Below are positions 31,766 to 43,822 of a DNA stretch of 64,000 nt, in pieces. The position numbers and the translations under genes were made by a program. The stretch is from Paraphysomonas bandaiensis (taxonomy: Eukaryota > Chrysophyceae). The stretch is taken from assembly GCA_965644295.1 (NCBI GenBank), contig CBFFRP010000373.1:275522-339521 (forward strand), given 5' to 3'. The notes beneath the pieces are model-generated. The model saw only the letters and a program-made list of their open reading frames with translations, was not told the DNA's origin and searched no databases. Numbering within the stretch: the stretch's first letter is position 1; each line of letters opens with the position of its first letter.

Positions 31766-32543
31766 AGTCTGCATATATTCATCTGCCCACTCATAGCCAA
31801 ATGCTTGTGTGGTACAAGGGACACCAATAAGTGTCACTTGTGTAGACGTCCATGGGCAAGACTTGGTGTCCCCGATGACACTATCAAATGGCCAAGCGAC
31901 CTCGACGATGGGGGTCGCACCTTCATCTGGACCCCACACATGGCCGACAACATCGATCCCCGATCACTCGAAGAACTGCTTGGCTCAGATGGCTCCTTTA
32001 TCCAGCACCCTGACATGGGATTCTCCGCGGAGAGAGGGGTCACACACAAGGTGGAACTGAATCCACAGTTGCATGGATTGTCATCTTTGACATGATCCTA
32101 TGCTGGTCTGACCTACATGATGATAGCCAAGATGAGGCGTACCAGATGACCTCTCCCAAATCACAACTTCCATTGAGGCCACTCAGCTCAAGGCCGACAA
32201 ACTCTCATCCTTCTGCGCCTTCTCCGGAATGCAACTAAACATCCCCAATACTGAATGCATTGCCCTGGGAGCCCCATTTGCGGTGACGGCCATGTTAGAA
32301 TCAAACCCACACATCATCATAAGAGACTGGAACTGGTGCCCACACCCCATCCCCATCCGAAGAACCACCAATTCCACCAAAAGTATCTCGGCGTACAACT
32401 TCCATTCTCAGTAAAGGACACTGACTCCCACAGCTGGTGCACCACCTACATAGCCACATCCACGGCAGTTCTACGATCCAAATGCGCGACACCTGACTGC
32501 AAGCTACTCGTCCTCAACACACAAATACTCCCGACCCTACTAT
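31766..32543 (+). pseudogene. Non-LTR retrotransposon, 5' module plus degraded reverse transcriptase
   Basis: A second module X tail (CCCACTCATAGCC to GTGTAGACGTC, 31784-31849) leads straight into coding sequence. Reverse transcriptase traces: FCAFSGMQLNIPNTECIALG (the palm region after the catalytic box) near 32205-32270, then in a shifted frame KYLGVQLPFSV near 32377-32410 and the thumb up to NTQILPTLLY at 32543. Multiple frame breaks and stops make it dead. The catalytic box is missing through internal deletion. The reading continues, after repairing the inversion described in the findings, at 34698 on the minus strand. Confidence 0.7.
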
Positions 32544-32809
32544 AAGTAAGTAAACATTATGCAAACGTGGGAATTTACGATATTTTGGGAAATTTAGGAG
32601 TATTTACAGTATTTAAGTAGAAATGTTAAAGAAACAATTCTATTTGTGGTATTAGGGTTAGAGACAACAAAAAATATTAATTTTATTATAATTTTAAGTC
32701 TCATAGGATGTAACAGAAGCGCCTTTTTGCTTACCAGCAACCACGTTATCTGCCCTCATACTACCACTGTCAACCCATTGATCATCATGATGCCAGCAGT
32801 CATTGCCCT
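32544..32809 (-). mobile_element. Right half of a split 593 bp-type DNA transposon
   Basis: Starts AAGTAAGTAAACATTATGCA (the terminal repeat with a four-base tandem duplication of AAGT) and matches the reverse complement of 12719-12981, including the residual transposase C-terminus. It is preceded by TAT (32541-32543). It stops exactly at the internal junction known from the intact copy at 12389-12981; the other half is at 34701-35029. Confidence 0.9.
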
Positions 32810-34700
32810 AATAGTTCGTGGGGTGGATGTCGCCTGGAGTAGCTGGAGTACTTTTGGTGTCGGGTGGGTATCCTGGGGCTGGCGTTGCTTTGCGTGTGTC
32901 GGGACCGGTGTCGCCGGTGCCGTGTCTACGTTGTGGTGTCTGTGTTCCCTTTTGCGAAGCATGCGGAGCCCTCCATCATATAGGGGAAGTAGGATAGAGG
33001 CGATGAATTTTTCTAGGGCGAGGAATTGATGTTCGAGCAGTGAGCTGGATATGTGGCGTCCGAATGCGTCGGCCATTTGTGTGGCAGTAATGTGGCCGGT
33101 CCAGTAGCGCTCAACCTGGGGGGTGGTTGGGTTCCATGCGGCTTTGGCTAGTTTGGTTATGGCGGTGTAAAACCAGGGATGGGGGAGCGTGCGTGTGCGA
33201 AGTTTGTCAAGCTTATTGTGGTGTGCTTGGTGGACATCTTCACGTATGTGAATGATGTCAGGGTGAGTGCAGGTGAGAAGCATGTGCGCCATGTTGTCTG
33301 TGGGGTGTGCACAGTCTGTGCATGAGGAAGCCGTTGTTGTGCGATCATGTCCGGATTTTCCTTTGGCTCGGTTTCTACCCATTGCATAGGATTTGTCCCA
33401 TACGTGTGCCGTCTCGCGTATACGCTCTGCGAGGGGGATGTAGTGTTTGGAGGAGTTATGGGTACGGAGGGTATGTGTGGGAGCCTTGTTCCGCTGCGTG
33501 TCCAATACTGCGGGTCTCGCTTGGCCGTTTGTGCAGCATACATGATGCTATCTCGTCGGAGGGTGTATTGATGGAGGTCCCACTGGTGGTGGAGATCTGT
33601 AACGTCTCCTAGCATATAGAACCGAGGTCTGTGAGGAGGTGTGTATCGTATCTACGCCAGTGCCATTGACCCGTGGTGAAGAATTCTTCCAGTATGTGCG
33701 TAGCGTCAGTTGTGACAACACTGTAGTTGGAGGCTCCGAGCACTTTGTCTAGTGTCTTCCAATCGCCGCTGGCGGCGGTGTCAGCTATATAAATGCCGTG
33801 GTCAGTGTAGGTCCAGTTGCTTTGATCTTGTGTTCTACGTTCGGGGTGCGAGCGCGTCCATTGTATTGGACGCTGTTTAAGAGCTGTGGTGGCGAGGCAT
33901 TCGTAAAATATTCCCTGGGGCTTTGTTCCGAGGGCGCGCCGTCTGTATGAGAGGGCCTCTTTGGTCCGCGTCTGTACCGCCTGGCAGTCAGTCCAGATTG
34001 GCACGGAAGAGTGGAGTACATTGGAGAATGTCAGTGCTGCTGACATTGCAAGGGTTTCGTAGGTGTATGCGTTGAGGCCAGGCGCTGTGTGCTGTGGTGC
34101 CGTAAGTTGTAGGATTTTGGTTTGTCTGTGACCCCAGGTGTTCTTGGGCGGGAGCCATACAATTGCAGCTCCTCCGTCGTGAGAATTGGGCTGTGTGTGG
34201 GTGTTGCCGAATAGGTGAGCAGGGTTGAGGTGTGTGCGTGTGAAGGATCCATCCGTGAAGATGGCTTTGTAAGCATATTTGTGATCATGGTACAGTTGTA
34301 GCTGTGATTGGACTTTGTCAATAGTAGCTCGGAATTGTGGCGTAGCTGGGGAGGGAGGCTGTATTCTGATGCCTAGTCGTTGCCCCCATTGTACCAGACT
34401 GGTGATGTACGTGTCAACGTCCTGGGGGGGGTGCTCGTAGCGTTGCAAGAGCGATATGGCCGCACTCTTGGGCTGTCCTCCGAGTGTGAGGGCTCGTTGA
34501 AGAGTATGCCATTTCTGAGAGTCTGGGCGTGGGTTGAAAATTTGCGCAGTCCAAGCCCTTTGTATTTCGGGGGAAGGTAGATAAGATCCGTGGGATATCC
34601 AGGGGGGAGACGGAGTATTTTCCTAGCGGCCTGCGCGAGTAGTTTGTCTATATGGCGATGTATTTAGCATATGTCCAGGATGCTTTGGTGGCCTTGTATA
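32810..34700 (-). pseudogene. Non-LTR retrotransposon C-terminal half: RNase H and zinc motif (inverted segment)
   Basis: On the minus strand the frame near 34670-34500 reads AARKILRLPPGYPTDLIYLP, the end of the reverse transcriptase. RNase H follows in 34448-33609: FTDGSF, GGAAIVWLP, YTYETLAMSAA, WTDCQAV and WTRSHPE. A C-terminal zinc-type motif, CTDCAHPTDNMAHMLLTC, is at about 33325-33270. Stops and frame changes between these parts show it is inactive. It is GC-rich, unlike its surroundings. Its upstream part is the plus-strand fragment ending at 32543; the orientation change is due to an inversion. Confidence 0.8.
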
Positions 34701-35029
34701 AAGTAAACATTATGCAATCGTGGGATTTTTTTTTTCCCACGTTTTTAGGAGTATTTGAGGAGTATTTCTCGTATACCGGTATATTGTACTATACTATACT
34801 GCTGCAGTATTGTGTATGTATTCGTTTGTACGAGTAGTACTCTATGCGCATAGAGGTGTATGTATGTGTGTGAGGAGGATATTTGAATTCTTGTGCACAG
34901 ATCAGCACACACATACTCACACCACAGCACATGACATACATATACATGATACCATCATAGCACAGACTCCTCTGGTACGTAAGTTGTATATTAAATCACA
35001 AGTGGCTAGAAACAATGTAGCTACGACTA
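34701..35029 (+). mobile_element. Left half of a split 593 bp-type DNA transposon
   Basis: Almost identical to 12389-12717. Begins AAGTAAACATTATGCAATCG and ends GTAGCTACGACTA at the same internal junction as the intact copy. Preceded by ATA (34698-34700), which is TAT on the other strand and so pairs with the duplication at 32541-32543. Confidence 0.9.
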
Positions 35030-36150
35030 TATCCAGGTACACTCGTTCATCTCCAGTTTCAGTCAGAAGTACTTCACCATCATCTATCATGTTGGTCTCC
35101 TCTCCAGATGAAACGTCATCATCTACATATTTGGACCACCCCACTGATGAACTCTTCTTAACCTTCTTGGAGCCTTTTTTCTCATATTTTCTATCGATCT
35201 TCCTCTTGTTCCCTCTTTTGCACTCAGCAGCCTTGTGTTCTTTGCTACCACAATGAAAACACCCTGTATATGCTTCTGAACCCACTTGTTGCGCTCCTTT
35301 CCTCATATTCTTTGCTTTAGCCTTCCCATTTCGCTTGAACTTCTGGAAAATTTTATTTTTGTGTTTGACACGACACACACTTGCAGTATGCCCTTTTTTC
35401 ATACAGAATGAGCATTTGACATTTTCCACACCTCCTTGTGGTCCGAGCATATTGACCTGTTCTCCTTGTTTGTCAATTTCGAACTCCTCCAGTTGTTGTT
35501 TAGCCTCATCAAATTCTTCGCACGCGTCTTTAACTATCTGATACGTGGTCGTTGCTTTAGGCAGCATTGCAATAGCTAACCACAACTCCTTCAGCTCTGG
35601 AGTATGTATGGACTTTTTGATCTTTGCGAGCTTGCTCTCCTCGGTTGGCGGTTGTCCCAACTTTGTCAATTTCTGTATTATCCCATTCAACCTATCAATA
35701 CCAATAGCGACCTTTTCATTGGCTCTAATTTTAAAGCTATGGTATTCCGCTGTAGTCTTCTCGAGTACATTTCCCAACTCCCCCCTAAACCTATCCACCA
35801 GCGTCTGAAGCATTTCATTGGACAAAACTTCCTTATTGGGATCATCATCTGGAAGTAACGCCTTCGCCTCCATGTATTGATTGGCAACCTCCAATACATC
35901 AGCGTCATGTTCACAAGCCTCCCAAATCGTTGCAACGCACGTGTCATTTCGCTCATGCCATAATTCTCGTGCTCTGCCTCCTCCAGCAGGTTTCGGCTCT
36001 AACCCCAGATGGTTCCGATTTTTCTTCATCAGATGAATCCTTATTTTTTTGAGCAGACGCCTCCGCCTGATACTTGTCGAACTTCAGCACCTTGTTGTAC
36101 TCCTTCGTCTCTTCAGTGCTACCACTCGCTACCATGTTAACAATGGACAT
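35030..36150 (-). pseudogene. Third copia-type Gag (copia C) fragment with two CCHC knuckles
   Basis: The N-terminal part (36150-about 35990) and the main frame (about 36029-35030) are offset by one frameshift near 36010. The helical UBN2/retrotran_gag-like region is about 35920-35480 (DRFRGELGNVL, LPKATTTYQIV). Two zinc knuckles follow: CSFCMKKGHTASVC and CFHCGSKEHKAAEC. The sequence is unrelated in detail to copia A and B. It is cut at 35030, where the inversion junction lies. No pol and no LTR was recognised for it. Confidence 0.8.
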
Positions 36151-36713
36151 TTCACTGAAGTTAACTTTGCTCTACGCGTAAACCGTAACCTTGCTGTTGA
36201 ACACAATGCACTTTCAAGTAAGTAATTATGATTATTATTCTGAACACTTCACTACATATTCGTGTAACATATGTTGAAACATCTGTTCTTATAGCAACAT
36301 CTGTTTATCATATGTTCATCAGTCAGTTCTATATCTTGTATAGTCACACATCAGTAACTGAATTTAATTCCTTTGTAACTATAATAATCACCCGTTACAC
36401 CTATGAGTTGACTTTACCTATAATTGCACACTGTTAACTCACTTCAATTGCACAATATATATCACATCATATTGCAGAACTCAACACATTGCTCAACATT
36501 GTTTAGAGTTTCTTCGGAGTAAAGAGGAGATACTAGACCTTAAGAACACTTAATTCTATATATAACATATATACATATATCAAGGACCAGTAATGCCATT
36601 AATGAAAAATGACCCGACAATTATAACGGCATTCAAAGAAGAAATAAGTAATTCGATTATTGTTACTACTACCTCGAATAGGCGACTTGAAGTAGTACTG
36701 CTTAATATTAAAA
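36151..36713. other. Spacer between copia C gag and the LRR gene
   Basis: AT-rich, no genes. The part next to copia C (36160-36590) may contain its 5' LTR, but there is no second copy in the window to prove it. Confidence 0.4.
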
Positions 36714-39285
36714 TTACATTACCATATTCTCTTGGCGTTCCTTGATGGTAGCCTTTAACATTCTGATTCGTTCGGTCCTACTGAGAGGGTGATTTCCACC
36801 AAAAACACAACTACTTCTAGATGAGTTGTACGAATTTTCTGCATCTCTATCTTCTTCTTCACGGGCTCTTCTGCGAATATCTAGTGCCCTTCCCTCGTTA
36901 AAAAAATCCTTCGGTCCCAATAATTCTACCGTTTCTTCTGCACTGTCCAATTCGTTACTAACAACGGCAGTCTGTATATTTACTAATTTGTCAATCATAA
37001 CATCGTATTGTCCAATCTCCTGGAGCCCTGGTGTATGCAAACCTTCCGGTTTAACAGTTCCTTTAATGTCGTGGGAAAACGCGAACTCGTATGGATCCAC
37101 ATTGAGATGACCCCCATCGGCGCAATCAGCATAATCTTTGGTTGTATCTGGGGAATGTATGAAATCAGTGGTTCCACGCTCCCCCCCTTCATTGTTGTCA
37201 TCCACAGATTGTCGACTCACCTGCTGCGACCGATCGAACTGAACGCTGATCTGTCCTTCATGAAGTGTGGAATATACAGAGTTGGATGACATTGGCCTAT
37301 CTTCGACTGTATCCCCACGATTGCGTTCTTGATTTTCGAGCTCAGCCATGTCCTGTAACGACTCATTACTGATGCTATTATTGTTCTCCTGATTAATGCT
37401 ATTGTGTTGTGTCATATCATGTCGAGCTTCTACGGCGGCAACCTGCCTCATTTTCTTCTCTTTCTTGAGCCGAAGTGTTTCCGCGTTTTTTTTCTTAATC
37501 TCTGCATCTATTGTAGTCACCACATGCCGAACCCCAATTGTTTTCAGCAGCTCATCTGCAATTTCACGAGCAACCTTCTTCCAACCCGTGACACGACGTT
37601 CTACCATGCGCTCGGTAACACGGTGGATACCAGCATCATAAACTTTCTGTTTCGTAACGATCAGCTAAGTGTATACATAATGGATGCAATAACCGCCACA
37701 CCTCAATCAAATCATGAAGTGTGTATACAACTCGCTGTGCCAAAACTTTCTCATATGCTGCCTCAGAGGTAGCTGCTGCAGCAGGAAGCTGAGGACGAAG
37801 AATAGTTCGCCTCAATACCTTCCTGTTGAGCGCACTGTTGCTGTCTTCTTTATCTCCTTCACTCGCTGCGTTGGCATGACTATTAACCTGTATAACAGAC
37901 TGACGACGAAAAGTAATGATCCGCCTCTCCTTATCGACAGGCAGAGTTTCAGGTGTGCTGACACATCGTCCACTGTTATCAGTGTCACTCATCTGCGACT
38001 TTAGAGGGCTTGCTTTCTCAGGTGTCATATCCTTCTCCGTTCGCGAATAGCATGGACATTCCGAATTCTCTCCATCCTCATCTGAAAGTATCCACTCTCT
38101 GTCACTATCGTCAAATGGATCTTCGTTTTCCTCCATTCTTCCTAGCCAAACGGAGGAACTCTCTTCGCACTGTTGGATCTACGTCAGACACACAAAAATT
38201 GCAAAGGCAATATATAACCTGACCCGCAGCGATGTGCGCTAGACTCTCTTTAGAATTGAATAAAATTGCCACATGGGCTCCTGCAGGCCTGTACTCCTCT
38301 TTTGGAGACTGGCAATCGAAGTACACTGTGGATCTCTTGCAACGATTAAGATAGTAGTAGGTGAAAAGCTCCAGTTCTTGTAGACTCGCCCGCATATTAA
38401 CATCCTGACCATCCCACACCATCTTGCGAACTGTCTCGTGGTCATTATTTATAATACTTTCAAACCATTGCACCCTTAAAAAGACAAGGGTTACGCCAGG
38501 GAGTACACAATGGGATACTAGACCCACCTGCGTGGTTTTGTCATTATCGAGGCAGTCGGTGGTAATAGCGGAGCAAAGTTCTTCAGACCCTTTTCCAATG
38601 CACTATCGCCAATATTAAGCAATTTTAAATTTTCAAGCTTTTCAAAGCATCTGGCAGCTCCAGGAATAGACCCCAGGGTCATTTTGGGCGTCGAATCGAG
38701 CATTAATAGTTCCAAACGTGTAAGATGTTCTAGATTTTCCACAGTGTCAATATGTGTGTGTCCAAGATCCAATGATCGAAGCAAAGAAAGCTCCCTAAGA
38801 GGGGACAAGTCAGAGAAACTTGAAAAACTTGCACCAAGTAACTCGAGGGAGTACAACCACTTAAGGTCTTCAAATGAAGAGCACTGTAGACCACTAATAT
38901 TCAATGTTCTCAAAACAGTGCAATGTTTTATGGGAGATATATCAAAGATATTGGTATACGACAGATTTAAATGTTGCAATCCTACGCACTTGTGTAAATT
39001 GTTTAAAGAAGAATTTGTGAGTCGAAAACATCGCGCGACGCTGATTGCCCTTTCATGTCCTCCACATATGGCTGTTAGTCGGAGAAAAACCTGGTCTGTT
39101 ATTTCGTCAGGTTTTTCAGGAACCTGAAGGTTCAGCTGTTTGGACTGGTGAACAATGAACCTTTGAGTCAAAAGCATCTCAGATATCCAACAAGTTACAA
39201 AAGAATGTACTTCCTCTCTACTGCGAAGGAGTTTGCATCCCAGCACGAATATAATACTGAAATTGTTGGACAATGTACTTGGCAC
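36714..39285 (-). CDS. Leucine-rich-repeat protein with coiled-coil C-terminus (four exons)
   Basis: Exons on the minus strand: 39285-38528, 38474-38219, 38169-37702, 37646-36714; introns of 53, 49 and 55 bp, GT-AG and phase-consistent, give about 804 residues. Residues about 90-240 form irregular leucine-rich repeats (LQHLNLSYTNIFDISPI, LRTLNISGL, LRSLDLGHTHIDTVENL, LELLMLDSTPKM, LKLLNIGDS). After an ankyrin-like stretch (WFESIINNDHETVRKM) comes an acidic low-complexity linker and a Lys/Glu/Arg-rich C-terminal helical region. LRRs normally mediate protein binding; no enzyme motif was seen and I do not recognise the orthologue. The start is uncertain: the first ATG (39285) precedes a hydrophobic stretch, and a later ATG is possible. 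It is divergent from CPSF2 with 451 bp between starts. Confidence 0.75.
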
Positions 39286-39736
39286 CTCCTTTCTGATTTA
39301 TTCATGAATCTATAAAGTTGCAACTGTTGTTGAGCCGTTGTGAAGAGTGTAACAATATGCATGTATTCGCCCGCCATCATGACCGTATACCGTATTCGTA
39401 CCGTATACCATCATGACATGTGTGGCATCCTGAGACGTATACCTACCTACCATCATGGTATACACAATCCAAAAACGTGCTACAAAGAAGTTATATACAT
39501 AGGAATTCCTACTACTCTGTAGGTACAACATTGTGCATGTATTTCCCAAAATCCTGCATTTCTAAATAATGCAGAGCTTGGTGGTAAACAAAGCAGATTA
39601 TGCTTCCACACTATTACTAATGCAGAAATCCGTACCTATTGCAGATGCACCAGAAAGGAACAGAACGGTATTAAATTCCGATTCTATATAGCAGTGAATC
39701 GTAACTGATCATCTACTATACGAACTTGAAATTTTG
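39286..39736. promoter_or_regulatory. Divergent intergenic region with repeated GTATAC palindromes
   Basis: 451 bp separates the LRR and CPSF2 start codons. At 39380-39462 the sequence holds repeated ACCGTATACC-like and CATCATG motifs, some in inverted orientation. A bidirectional promoter is inferred from gene order; the palindromes are candidate binding sites only. Confidence 0.35.
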
Positions 39737-42705
39737 ATGGCTAAAATATCTGAGTCCGTAAATGTGCGTTTGATTCCTCTTCTCGGTGGACGCGAATATG
39801 GAGCTGTGTCTTCTATTTTAGAAATTGGATATCGCCGATTCCTTCTAGATTGCGGATGCCTGCCTTCTACTGATGTGGCTACTATAGAGAGTATACGAAA
39901 ATATCTTACCCAGTCTCCCCCGTTGGATGGAATTTTACTGAGTCATGCCGATTTGGACCACATTGGCGGCTTACCCTACCTATTCGGAACTAATGGTACG
40001 ACATCCAGATTATGTAAACTTTTTAATATATTTTCTAGGTATCAAGAATGTTCCAGTAATATGTACACTCCCTGTGTTAAAAATGGGACATATGGTTTTG
40101 TATGATTTGTATTGCAATCGTGAATATGAGGGATGGGATGATTCTGCTTCTCCTCGTTTTACCCTTGATGATGTCGATTGTGCCCTATCAATGACGCAAA
40201 CAGTAAAATTTAATCAGTCTATTGATCTCTGTGCAGCAGGTGGTAGTGCAGCAGACACATCGTTGTGTGCGTACCCTGCAGGGCGTACAATAGGTGGTTC
40301 GTGCTGGCGCATTCGTCATGGCACAACCGAGGTAGTGTACGTGATGGACATGCATCTTCGCAAAAGTGCTGTGGTTGACGGGGGTGTCTTGTCTTTACCG
40401 TCCTCTCCTTCGCTTATGATTGTTGAAGGGGGTTGTGCTAGTCCAGAACGAAACGTCAGTGGTGGGCTTGTAACAGGTCGCAGAAGGAAGGGTATCGTAG
40501 ACGAGGGTGTGATCGCTGCTGTAATGGAGACCGTTAGAATGGAAGGAAATGTTTTAATCCCATGTGAAACTGCTGGGAGGACCTTAGATATGATCTATTC
40601 TATCGGAAAACACTGGGCAGAGAATAAATATTCTGGTCTCTATCACCTTGTCTACCTGTCCCCTATGGGCAACAATGTCATGGAATTCGCGCGGTCTCAG
40701 CTCGAATGGATGAGCGATTCTCTGTCTAAGGGCTTTTATCTCGGCAAAGCCAACCCCTTTGCAATGCCTCATATGAGTGTATGTACGAATTTGAAAGAAC
40801 TACAGCGTCTCGGTCCCGGACCTAAGGTAGCGTCATTTTTGCCATGAATTATCACAATAATAATGATTGAATAGGTAGTATTAGTAACGGATATCTCACT
40901 TTCCCTCGGCATGTCAAAAGAACTTTTACTTCGGTGGGGAGGGGATCCGAGATGTCGTGTTATTTTTACAGACCAACCCCAGCATGGTTGATATCGATAT
41001 ATCTCTGGCATCTCAGATAATATCATGTATGTAGGAACTCTTGCTGCTGAGATTCGACTGCTGTCACACAGCCCTCCTATAATTGCTACTGTTGACCGTC
41101 CTGAGAGAGTTTTGCTCGAGGGCGAAGAGCTTAGCAGCTACATGGCTAAGCAAGTGGAGGGGGCCAGACGGGAAGATGAGGCTGAGCACCGACGTATGAG
41201 AGAGAGAGAATTAGCCCAGGTAGTATTACAGTAGAAACATTGTAATTTCGTGGTTCATTATTTGTGAGCAGCTGATAGGAGGAACAACTGTAACTGAAGA
41301 AGTTGATGGAAGCGATCAAAGTGGAGATGATGAAGAGCCTGATGTAACCGAAATTAAAAGCGACAGTGATGCCGTAACTCTTGCCACTCCTACAAAGAGG
41401 TCGCTCTCTGTAGAATCTAGTAATTTTAATTCTGGGTTTAAAAGGGCGCGTATATCGAATGGTGCTTCTAATTCATCCAGTATAGGTAAGAATAAATCTT
41501 TTGCTGTCTTTTTTTTTACTTACATTGTGCAGGAAGGATTTCACAATATGCCAAACCAAGGTTCAATATGTTTGAAACGAAGGAAATAGAGCCAACTGTA
41601 GATGATTACGGTGCAGCGAATACAGACTTGAAGTTTACAAGTGTAGTTACTTCTAGCATATTAGTTCCAAGGTAGGTATATTGTATACGACGACAGCACA
41701 CCATTGACACAAATGTCACGCAGACAAGGGGGTAGTTTACAACTTCCTTCATCATCGTTACACATCCAGCAAAATAGCGGGGATGTCCCTAATCGTGGTC
41801 AGGGATCAGATATCAGTCCCGTTTTACCTCTAACCCCAAGCATGGATCGTATTGCTGACGAGCGAGTTGATAGCAGCTTGAACGAAGATCAGCAACCTCC
41901 TTTTAAAATTATTTCGAAGAAGGTAAAGATTCAGTTTACGTGTGGCTTCAAAGAGCTGCCTTCAAACACTTGGGGTCGCTCTGATTTCAAAGGTGTCAAA
42001 ACTATAATTAGCACGTGTGGGCCGCGCCGAGTTGTTGTTCTCCGGGGAACTGGTCACGATTGTGATGCTGTTGTTCAGTATTCTCGCCGTAGCTCGAAAG
42101 CGGACGCGTTTGCGCCTTCCAATTTTGAAGCTGTTGAATTTTCTGTTAAGCCTGACAGAATTCGAGTCATGATGTCCCACTCACATTTGAATCCTAACGA
42201 TACCCGAGTTATTAATGGTAATAACCGAGGACATGACAGTGGAAGTCATGTTGTGAAAACGTGTTCAGTTTCTACTGTAAAAGGAATTTTGGGTGATGTC
42301 TGTAGTTCTCAAGTTGCGACCGCGTATGCAGCTGATTCAAATGGGATCCAAGTCGTACATCTTAAAGAAAAATCAGATTCTAATGTAGACCCAGCGGTGC
42401 AATTGCACCTCTCACTTCCTCATTCTCTCATATGCGAAAAATTGCAGAATCGTTTCACCAATTTGCCCGTGACTGTAGGTGCTATCAGTGTCGGAGAAGT
42501 CCTGTTGAATACCCTTCAGTTGGACCTTACCAGTAGCGGCGTAATTGTGGAGTCAAAGCTTGGATTTGGAGGGGCAATGTTGGTTTGTGCTGGCCAAGTT
42601 ACAGTGAGGAAAGAAAATGAAAATGATTTTATAGTGGAAGGGCCACCTTGCACCACATTTTTTCAAGTGCGTGATGCAGTTTACAAACAGTTTGCCTTTA
42701 TATGA
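39737..42705 (+). CDS. CPSF2: Cleavage and polyadenylation specificity factor subunit 2 (CPSF100)
   Basis: Exons: 39737-39995, 40039-40826, 40875-40986, 41035-41219, 41272-41485, 41533-41671, 41724-42705; all six introns are 43-52 bp, GT-AG, and keep phase, giving 892 residues (human about 780). The metallo-beta-lactamase fold is visible: FLLDCGC, LSHADLDHIGGLPYL, YVMDMHLRKS, then the beta-CASP region with GNVLIPCETAGRTLDMI. The canonical HxHxDH box reads HADLDH and the AGH motif reads AGR, so a full zinc site is missing, as expected for the non-catalytic CPSF100. The C-terminal part has SDFKGVKTIISTCGPRRVVV and a long acidic/low-complexity insert (about 41240-41900). It acts in nuclear pre-mRNA 3'-end processing with CPSF73. 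The stop is TGA. Confidence 0.92.
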
Positions 42706-42939
42706 TATCAGTTAGGAGCATATTGATCTGAATGAGTCGTATTCATAGTTGAGGTGATGTAGTAATAGTAATAATTTTTCAGTATTACACAGTGAGAGAT
42801 TTTATTTAGTTTTTTGTCTTTTGTTCCTCTAAATTAGAAATTTTGTTTCGAATCTCGTGAGTAGAAATAAAGTAAAGCGCTACATAATGACTTAATTTGA
42901 CGTACGAAACTAAGATTTATAGCTAGTCTTATAGTATAT

Positions 42940-42990
42940 CAGGGCCGGGTAACCATTAATGCCATTACCATTAACGGTTACCAGGCCCTG
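42940..42990. repeat. 51 bp hairpin with hAT-like ends
   Basis: Two inverted arms of about 22 bp (CAGGGCCGGGTAACCATTAA versus CAGGGCCTGGTAACCGTTAA) with a spacer of about 7 bp. CAGGG ends recall hAT terminal repeats, so this may be a collapsed MITE. No clean 8 bp duplication flanks it. A similar single arm occurs at 53297-53318. It lies 235 bp past the CPSF2 stop. Confidence 0.55.
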
Positions 42991-43059
42991 CTTAGTATTA
43001 GTGAAGATGCACTTAGAGTTAAAGATTGACTCTATAAACTTCAAATGCATCTATTGTAC

Positions 43060-43500
43060 ACATGCAATGCATCACATTTCGTCTTCGCAATCGAACGAGA
43101 AATGCGCAGTTTCTTGTGACCAAGTCTGGTGAAATTCGACAGCCTCCTTCATTTCATGGACATCGAACCCAACAATCTTAGGGTGTGGAAGTATGTCATC
43201 AGGGGGCATCCGAGAACCGACACTGCCAACGAAGGAGTTCTTGATTCTTGTGATTCGACACTACGCGGTAATCTACGCACATACCATTCAGGTACTGGGG
43301 GTGGCGAACGTACGTATTCTTCCAGTTCCTGGCTTGAGGGCCATGACATCAATGGATTCATCATTGATTAAAGCTTTGGCTGCATTGCGAGGCCGGCCGC
43401 GTTTCCTAGCAGGCCTGATTGAGCTGGGCATGTGCTTCACATCAATGTCCCGGTGGTAATATTAAGAAATAAATGTACTACCCATACCTCTCAAGTGATG
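43060..43500 (-). other. Possible gene fragment with an AT-hook motif
   Basis: A GC-richer block. On the minus strand about 43450-43300 one frame reads RDIDVKHMPSSIRPARKRGR, then PRNAAKALINDES; RKRGRPRN is an AT-hook core. The frame is broken soon after. It looks like a decayed transposon or gene piece, but no family was recognised. Confidence 0.3.
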
Positions 43501-43822
43501 CAGTATCGACCATTGTCCCTAAACCTAGGTACAGGTCTTGCGCTTCACTTTGTAGGGAACCTCTCGAACAACATACATACTGAGAAATCTGTTACAGAGA
43601 ATGATTAGTACTCTATTCAGACGCATAAGTACAATATACTACACCTCTCCCTATATTCCCCCAGTGAAAGTCGATCTTTCCTTTTGACGGAACGAAACAT
43701 ATCTATATAAGATTTTCATATTCTGTTCTCCCTCGTGTGCCAATGAACAAGTTCCTCTTTGAGTTCACGTACCTATAAAAATTATTCGCTGTAAAAGATG
43801 AATAATCGATAAGTTGTTATAC

